Positions 35,501-44,500 of a stretch of DNA of 64,000 nt are shown piece after piece. The stretch is from JAJNBD01 sp964471475. GTDB lineage: Bacteria; Pseudomonadota; Gammaproteobacteria; CAISUE01. Made by a program: the position numbers and the translations under genes. The stretch is taken from NCBI GenBank assembly GCA_964471475.1, contig CAYYFQ010000003.1:62001-126000 (forward strand), given 5' to 3'. Numbering within the stretch: position 1 is the stretch's first letter; every line of letters begins with the position of its first letter. The notes beneath the pieces are model-generated. The model was not told the origin of the DNA and did not search any database. It was given only the letters and a program-made list of their open reading frames with translations.

Positions 35501-38500
35501 TGCTTCCAGCTCAGCTGAAATTTTTAAATCTGTACCACGACCTGCCAAATTGGTTGCAATAATAATATCACCCGATTGTAGTCGTGAATCGTCTTGACCA
35601 ATTGTAAAAGGCACAAAAGCACTCTTGTATTCATAGATTATGGCTTTGGTTTTTTTATCACTACGAAGCAATGCTTCTTGGTTTTCTAAAAAATGCTTAT
35701 GTAGTTTATTGACAGTTAAAATATTTTCACAAATAACTAAAACTGCCCTATCTTTATTCATTTTTTGTTGTACTTCTAAAAAAATTTCATCTATCCAAAC
35801 AGTCGGTTCACAAATAATCACACCTTCTTCTTCGCGATAACGTGACAATCTAAAACGAGGCAAATGAAACAAATCGACATTGTAAATTTTTTTGAGCATT
35901 TCTCGATTAGCATCTGAACCAAGCGTACCGGTTGATCCATACATACTATTTTCGTAACGTTCAAAAAAAGTCAAACTGGAAATAAAAATGGCTTCCAAAC
36001 TTTCAATCATGACTTTTTGAAGATAACGCAACTGCAAAAATTGATGCAAACCATTGTTCCACTGTAATTGTTTTTGTTCTACACCAGTTCCTTTTTCAAC
36101 CACAACAATTTTATTACTATCTCCCTCCATTGCACTCGATGGCTGCAGAATAAAACTATCGTCTTTTTCCATATGAAGACTATCGATAGCCATTTTTATC
36201 CAGATTGATAATCGATATTGCACAAAATCTTTTAAGTACGTAGGAACCTCTATTTCGCCTTGATGAATTCTCCTTTCAATAATTTCACTAATTTGCAAAA
36301 CAGCTTGATTAATTTGAGATTCTTCAATAGGCTGGCTATTCACGTATAACCATATTTCAATATATATTCGAGTTAAATAGCGCAATTCAGGAATGTTATG
36401 CGATAAGTATAAAACGTAATCTAATCTATCTATCAACATCGAATCAACTTCATCAAGAAGCGCTACTGCTTTACGCTGGCTAATTGGATCAACATTGCGA
36501 CAAACTCTATCTCCCAACGTTCTTCTTTTTAAAAAATCAGTTAATAAAACATCAGGTTGAAAACTTTCCAAATGACCATAAACCACATGATGTCTATACC
36601 GCTTTTGGCGCGTTCGTTCATCTTTTTGACATTTTTCATCGCAGTTATTAGCTACCGTAATTCCAAATAAACGATAAAGTTTTTTGTTAATTTTCGCATC
36701 CCGAATAGCCAATACACTAGAACTAGTAAAAATATCTACTTGAAAACCCAGTAACACATTTACAATTGCCAACATAACCGTAGCTAAAGTTTTCCCTTCA
36801 CCTGTAGAAATTTGTCCTAACCTACTTTTATTGATCATGCGAGCATGTAAAAAAAGTAATACCGCTAAATACTGTGTATCGCGAACTTGAAACTTCTTAG
36901 CTGGCTCTTCCAATAGCGAAGCTGCTTTCCCAATAACTGCCAAAACAACATGGAGATTTTCTTTTATCCATACCTCTAAAGGAGTGTGATTTTCTCGAAT
37001 ATATTGACTCCATTTTTCTATGTCTTGTAAGCTCCACTCTGCTAATTTTTTTTCTTCATCATTACTTACTAGAATAGCTGTATCAAAAACTGCTTTAATA
37101 GCGTTGACTTCATACGCCAATACTTTCTCAAGTTTTGCGTTATTCTCAAGTGGGGATTCTGGTATAAAAATAATCGGTGTAGTACTGGTCTCATCAAATT
37201 CCACCTTTAAGTACTCGATGATCTCAGATAACGTTAAATCACCTCGATTTGTATGTGCTTCGCAAATATTACCCCATTCAATGAGGGGAGCATTTTCAAG
37301 AGCCTTCAATATTTTTTCTGTTAATACCCAGTGGCCTTGTACCAACTGTTTTAAGAACTCTTCCAATCGCACTAAATTTATTTTTTCATGCTTATCCAAT
37401 ATCGCACGTACTTGATCGATAAGTTTTTCGCCTATCTTCGCTTGTAACTGCAAAAGATTATTTAAACAAGATTGCACTATTTCCGGATCAGCATGTTTTT
37501 TTAACTCTTGCAACATTTGATGAGCTCTTAGCTCGGATCGCCATTGAGGAAGCCCTGTACCTTGCAAATTTTCAATCAATTCGTCAGTAACCACGCAACG
37601 CTCTAACAATTGGAAAATAACTAAAAGTTCTTGGGGACTTAAACGAGTTGCGACCGCCATTAATTTATTTTCTTGTTGTAACCGCGCGGCTAACATACGT
37701 AATATCGGCACGTTTTTTTTAACACTTTCAAGTTTTTCATAAATACCATTCTTTAATGCTTCAGTAAGCATCCCTGGTGGTAAATCTAAAAAAAACTTCT
37801 GCAGCTCTTGGCTAAATTTATAGTCATAAATGCGTTGTAACCAGCTTTTTGCTCTGGCTGTTTTTAAAATACCCATGATTTCAGTTAAATCAGAAAAATT
37901 TGCCACTTCAGCCAAAATTTCTGCTACTACACGAATCCTTTCTTCTTGAGAGCCTCCCCATTTAACATCTACATTAAACTTCACGCTTAATAAATTAAAA
38001 AATTCGAACCAATTTTTAGATAAATTGGAAAAAGCAATAAAACGATCAAAAAAGTACTTCAATTGAATAAGAGAAACTAAAGTTGATTTTATTTCAATTA
38101 ATTTTAATTGGGCTTCCGCACCAAAATGTCGAAATGAAAAATCAATAGCTCCCAAAATCGCTTTCGTTTGCTTTTCACTGTGTTCATAAATCGAAAGATA
38201 ATTTATTAAATTCTCAATAAAATCTGGCGCACAAATCGATAAGGTTTTTAAAAGTAACGGCAAAGCCGCAATCATTTCTTCAAGGGGGTATACAATATGT
38301 TGCATCAAATCAAACTGACAGGAAGTCAACAATGATTGATAAATAACGTTTACCACCCATTGTTGAAAATGATAACGCCAATCATCAGGCTTCATAAAAA
38401 TAATTATTTTTAAAATTTCTTGCAAACGTTGAGGGCTGTTTTTATCATCCTTAGCAGCGTATGCCATTGCTTCACGCAACAAGATAAATTCTTTTTCATC

Positions 38501-41500
38501 CATGACTGGCTTCAGATGTTTTAGTAAATCTTCTGGAGAAGGTTTAAAGCTTTCCAAGTCTTCCATTTTTGCAAAAAAACATAAATAATGCTGCCCGAGC
38601 AACTCTAGCGATTCAGAGCATTTTTCAACACCTTCCAAAAAACTTAAACACTTTCGTGTTGAAATATCAGCACTGGCTAATAATCTCTTAAGAAATTGGC
38701 GGTCCGTGTCTTTCAGTTTTGGCGCATATACACTGTAAAGTTGGTTTTTGATAAAATCTCTTAGGATATTTTGAGCCTTCTTCTTAGCACCCAATTCATT
38801 TTCAAGACGAGTCAATCGCTCTAGTGTCAAGAGCAACTCTTCAGAAATCCACTGAAAACAAGATAATAAATGAACACATTGGGAAATGAGATTTACACAA
38901 ACTTCTTCATCATACTCTCTTAATTCATTACACAAAAAGGTAACATAAGCGCTTATTGAGCATTCTGTTATGTGCCCAGATACTTTAAGTATCTTTAAAA
39001 AATCTTTCGCATAATTCTCTAGTAATTCTTTAGCTATTTTAAGATTAGGTGTAACCAAATATTCTTGTAATTTTTTTAGCCCAATAACTCTATCCGAATA
39101 AAATTCAACGGCCTTATTCAACTGATCAAAAATTTGCGCGGCATTTTCTTCTTCCACTACATCAGCTTGCCGACAAAGCAATATATCTTGCTCAGTAAGC
39201 AAAACTCCTTCCATCAATTCAACCAGCTTATTAATACTCGGAATCAACTCAGCTAATTCTAAGCGCTGCATAAATTCAACAAGTTCAGTTATCTCTAAAA
39301 AAATGCTTTTTAAATCTTCATCGGTAAAATTTCCACCATCCGTTTGAAATTCACCTAACAAAAAACTGATAACAATATAGCAACTCTCAATATCAATTGA
39401 CTTCCCATGTTCAATCACATAACGTTTTACCGCTAATAAATGAGCATAATAAGCTATACAATCATCACTCACTCGAGCCATCTTTCCAACTTCTGGGCAA
39501 ACTGTCGCTACAGTAGTCAATCCAGCTTGTTTATAGATTTGATGTGATATTTGACTAAGTCTTTGCCTATATTCTCCCAAGGACCACGTCATCCAACTTT
39601 CTAACGCTTCCCCCTCCAAAGTATCAAAAATAAATTTTTCTAAATTCAGACCAGATGAAGCATCAAAAAAAGCATTCTGCTCTACGACAAACTCTTTAAA
39701 TCCTATGGTTAAAAATAAGGCTTGTTGGCACAGTGCATTAGCTAAATCCTCATAAAACGTAGTGGTGAGCTGTTTAATTTTTTCTTCTGCGCCTAAAGCA
39801 AAAGATTTTTTTTCTTCTAGCAAAGACCGATAGGCTTCATCACTATCCAAAGAAGCTTCTATCGTTCTTTTAAATTGCGCCAAACCTATAAGTTCATTCT
39901 CGTACCAAGTTTTGAAAAAAGGGTAAGTTTCTAAAAGCTGATCGATGCGTTGCATAAAGCCAATCACTTCTTCATGAGGCTCTTTAGAATAAGATATCAG
40001 TAATTTATCGGTATATCTCAATAAAAAATGCATGTTTTCTAAAAAATCGGCAACAACAAAATCTTCATCACCAACATTTTTTAACAGAACTGCAAAAATT
40101 TTAACTAAATCCAAAAAAGAAAAGCTATTCCCAAAATCCCACAAGTATGTATTAGCTCGACTATCAGACGACACTTTCAGCGCATTGTTTTCTTTAATAC
40201 TTTCATGGTCTTCATGAAAATATTTGTAAATTAATACACAAATTTCTTTGTCAATGCCTTCAATATAACTTGTTGGCGTAATTTTTCGACGTAAATAGCT
40301 CCCGACAGAAGCAAGATAAGTAGTGAGCGCTTCAAAAAATTTTTTACGTCTATTCCCATTAAGATCACTATAAGTACTAGAAAACCAAAAATTCATTTGC
40401 TCTAAATGCATTTTAATTACGTTAAAACACTGCTCAGGAATTTTCTGACCCACATCTTTCGCGCGGATAAGCTCCATAACCTCATGAATTTTATCTTCAT
40501 ATCCTTGATCACATTGAGAAACCATCAATTGTTTTTTACTCACAATCGATTCCACCAATGCTTTGTATTGGGTTAAGACAAAATCTACCATATCATCGCA
40601 AAGATGATTGCTAAGAGAAACATCCCCTAATTGTTCTGTTTTCATCTTAAAAAAGAAAATTGCTCGATACAGAGGATTCAAATGGCAAGCGTGATTTACA
40701 TCATAAGATTTTAAGCCACTTTGCAGTTGAATTAAACGAAAGTTAATTTTATGACTGCACTCCAATAAGTCAGCTTCGCTAAGGCGATCTACATGTGCGG
40801 CGAGCACCATGAGCAGTCGTTTAATAAGGACCAATTGTTCTGCTATGGGGCCTACCTCTGAGGAAAAATTAACGTGGCTATTGAATAGGTCAATCATTGA
40901 TCTAACATCACCAGCACAAGATTCAGAAACTACAATTTGACTTTTGGCAACCACAATTTTAGTTTTTAATTTTAGCAAGCCTTCTTGATTTGCAGTTTTT
41001 AAGCACGCAAAAAGCTCTTCATGATAAAAAACATCTTCTTGATGTGGTTGCTGGCTCAATAACTCCAGAAGGGTATTGGCTATTTCTCTGGTCAATGGTG
41101 TTGCGTGTTGGACTAACTCTCGATTTTCTTGCAATAAGTTATCGAATAATCGGCTAAGAACTAACTCAGAAACAGAAGCATCTAATTGTTGACACAATCT
41201 TAATGCTTTTAATTCTTCTCGAGAGAGTTCAAGATGACCAACAAGAAAAATAAGCTTTTTAGTTTTACTTGGAAAAGTACTCTCTTGGATAAAATTCATA
41301 AGCAGTTGAAATGAACTTTTTTCAAGGTTTTTCCACGCAGTAATATTCAGCATAGAAAAATAATAAGCGGCTTCAATATCCAGTATTATTTCTTTCTTCT
41401 CTCTTTCTATTTTTTGATAGTATCGATATACTTCTTCTATAGTAAAAAGCATCGCTAGATAACATTCTTTTTTGTCTGTAAAAACTTGACTATTCGCCAA

Positions 41501-44500
41501 TAAAATTTCATCAAAAAAAAAATGTGTTTTGTCAAGCAAAGCAAGCAATTGTGGTTCATTAGAAAATTTTTCTTTAAACTGATATCGAAAATAAGAAACC
41601 GCTATTTCTTGGACAATTAGCGTGTCTGTTACTAAAGACAGATTCTCCATAGAATCTGCATAAGCGCTTTGACAAAAATGAAATAAGTTTTCACAAAAAT
41701 TATCTACTAAAGCAAATGGTTCTTCTATCTGACTTAAATTAGTTAATGTGGATTCATAAACAACAGCAGCTTGCGCAAGCAAGCCCATATTTTGCAAAAT
41801 CCAAGCTATCTGAGAAGAAGGAATATGCTTTGTAGGTATCTCTTCTATAAAACGATAATACACATGAATTATTCTAAGATCATTTTCACCATGTTCAACG
41901 ACGAGCTCTAATGCACTTTCCACCAAAATTACAATAGAAATATCATACTGGCGAGAAAAAATATCAATTATCTGCTGTTTTAATTTCTCCAAATTGAATG
42001 GACTGTCTGCCTCTTGAAAGTCTATTTTGCTAGCGACGACGTTTTCTGCACTTAATCGTTTCGTTGGTCTTAGCTTTAATAATGGAACACGAGGTGGAGA
42101 GGGACCCAGTAGATCGTGCGTCACCTGATGCTCTACATGTTGCTGCGTATGTTCTGCTATCAACGCTTTCAAGTGCTGATCCATGGCGTTACATTCCTCA
42201 AGCTCACGTTGTACTACTTTAGAGGACATATCTACGCATGAACCGTAATCTTCTTGCATCTCTCCAAGATTAATACTCTCTTGTGAAATTATGATTTCTT
42301 CATCTTCCACAATTTCAGCGGGCAACGCTCGTTCTAATTCATAAACCGATAGGCGTTCTCCTTTATCACCAGACACTGCATATCCTTGATCGACTTTAAT
42401 CTCCTCTTCCGATTTGATGACTCCTAACTTAGCCGCCCTAAACCATCCTCCTTCTATAATTTTCAAATACCCACGCTTCACCGTTACACCATCACCCCAA
42501 AAACCTCTAAACCAAGTCCATTCACGTCCATCATCCACGCTTGGCATACCGTGTTTTCCACCGTGCCCTCCTTCGCCAGACACACCATCCTCACCCTGCT
42601 GACCTATTTCACGAATCACTGTGAATTGAGGCGTGTTTGGCTCTGAAAGATCTTTTGCTTGCATCTCCACTTTTGCTTGGCTATCAAAATAAACGCGTTG
42701 ACTGTCTTTGAGGATTAACCTTCCTGGATACCCCCCGCCTCCCCCTAAACCTGCGCGGCCACCACGTCCACCTTGCCCTCCACCAACAGCTTCTGATTTT
42801 CTTTTATCAAAAAAAGCACCGCCTTTAGGCGCTAAACCTCTCCATCTCGATGGCTCCCCAGCTTTACCATCTATTCCATCAACTCCGGGAGTCCCTTCTT
42901 CCCCTGGTTCGCCATTACTCCCATCAGCCCCAAAACCACCTCGTTGTTGAACAGTTAACATTTTCGGATTTAAATTAACAAATACCCCCGCTTCAATGTA
43001 AACAGACCCCGTGTTTCCACCGCTAAGTCCATGACTTCCTTGTGCCCCGGATCTTCCCTGTGGTTTTGTTTTATCAACTCTAGACTCAGAGGCACTCAGT
43101 TCTTGATATGGCTCCACTTCCGGGTAGTGATGTAAGGCATGTTGAATATCGTTTAATTGCTGCTCATATAAAAAAGGGAATAAACAAATGGCTTGCTCGG
43201 GAGGAGAAAGATTTGTGATGCCTAGTTGTTTTTTTAAATTTCTTAAGCGGTGCGGATACTTCGCTTCTGTAAGATCAAACTCAGCAAGACATTTCTTATT
43301 ATGCCGATCAATATAGAATAAACGTTCACTGGCCAAAGCTAAAACATAATTTTTTCTAGCGCGTGTTTCTTTTGGCAATTGTTCCCAGTCATAATTTGCT
43401 GGAAAGTTTGACATCATAATAAAACCACAACGCACTCGAGCAGCATCAAATCCTGATACATCAATGAGAACAGGTTGGATAAACTCTATTCGTTGTGACA
43501 TAACCTTAAGACTTTTACCAAAACAGGTAATATTGGAATCAAAATATAAAGTTCCACTAAGCGCAAAAATAATCGAATGTACATTCATATTATTCAATGT
43601 ATCTTGAGCTACAAGATCACTCATCACCAGATGGTGTCCTGTGATTTCAAGCACTCCAACGCTTTGAATAGAAAGGCTAGGAGGTTTAAGAATCGCCGCC
43701 ATCATGTTACGCAATGCCATGAACTGTTTTGGCGTATATATCGGCAACCGATCTTCAAAACTTAATAACATCTCGAAATCACTTGCGTCCGGAAAAGAAA
43801 ATTTAAACTGAACAATACAAGCCCATAGCTCTTGAAAGTTCTCACAGGCTTGTAAACGTCTACGTAGCACCACATCTGCTTCTTTTAACATCCAATAGCT
43901 AGAAAGTATTCTGATAAAAACCGGTTCAAATGCTGCGCGAGCTTCTTGCCCTTTTTGATATTGTTCTTGTTGCTGATTTTTTAATTGATACTTGAGCCTT
44001 TTTTGATGATTGAGCTCTTGCATCGCAGATAAAATGGCTAGTTTTAGATGGTATCGAATATCTTTTATCCATTCCAATTGCCTTGTTTTTGGCAACTGTT
44101 CCTGTAACTTCACCAATTCAGCAAAGCAAGGAAAATGCCTAGCAGCCATCTCTTCTTGTTGGGAGGTTTCTATGGGTTTTAATAATCTGACTTTTCGATT
44201 TCGGTGAATCAAATGAACCACTTTGGTTGGATTAGGCAATATCGCACTATCTTCTTGGTTTAAATAGATATCGAGGGCATTGATGGGATCTCGCTGCCAA
44301 ACACATAAGGCAATTTGATGTATCCTCGCATATAAAATAGCCGATTGCGAACCCAGGGATAATGCTTCAGAATCTGTATAAATTGAAAAATAATATTCTA
44401 CCGCTGCAGAGGTATGACAATACACCACCAATGCTTCCTCTGTTTTTAAGCGAGCGGTTTTTAATCTTTCTAATTCTTCTACCACTTTATCTTGATGGTG

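Noticed and set aside
37020..37415. 131-codon open frame on the plus strand inside the giant gene
   Set aside because: It is antisense to well-supported coding sequence and shows low-complexity Ser/Asn/Phe composition typical of a shadow frame.
42414..42950. Proline-rich open frames on the plus strand
   Set aside because: They are the reverse of the glycine-rich collagen-like segment, which automatically reads as proline-rich on the other strand.
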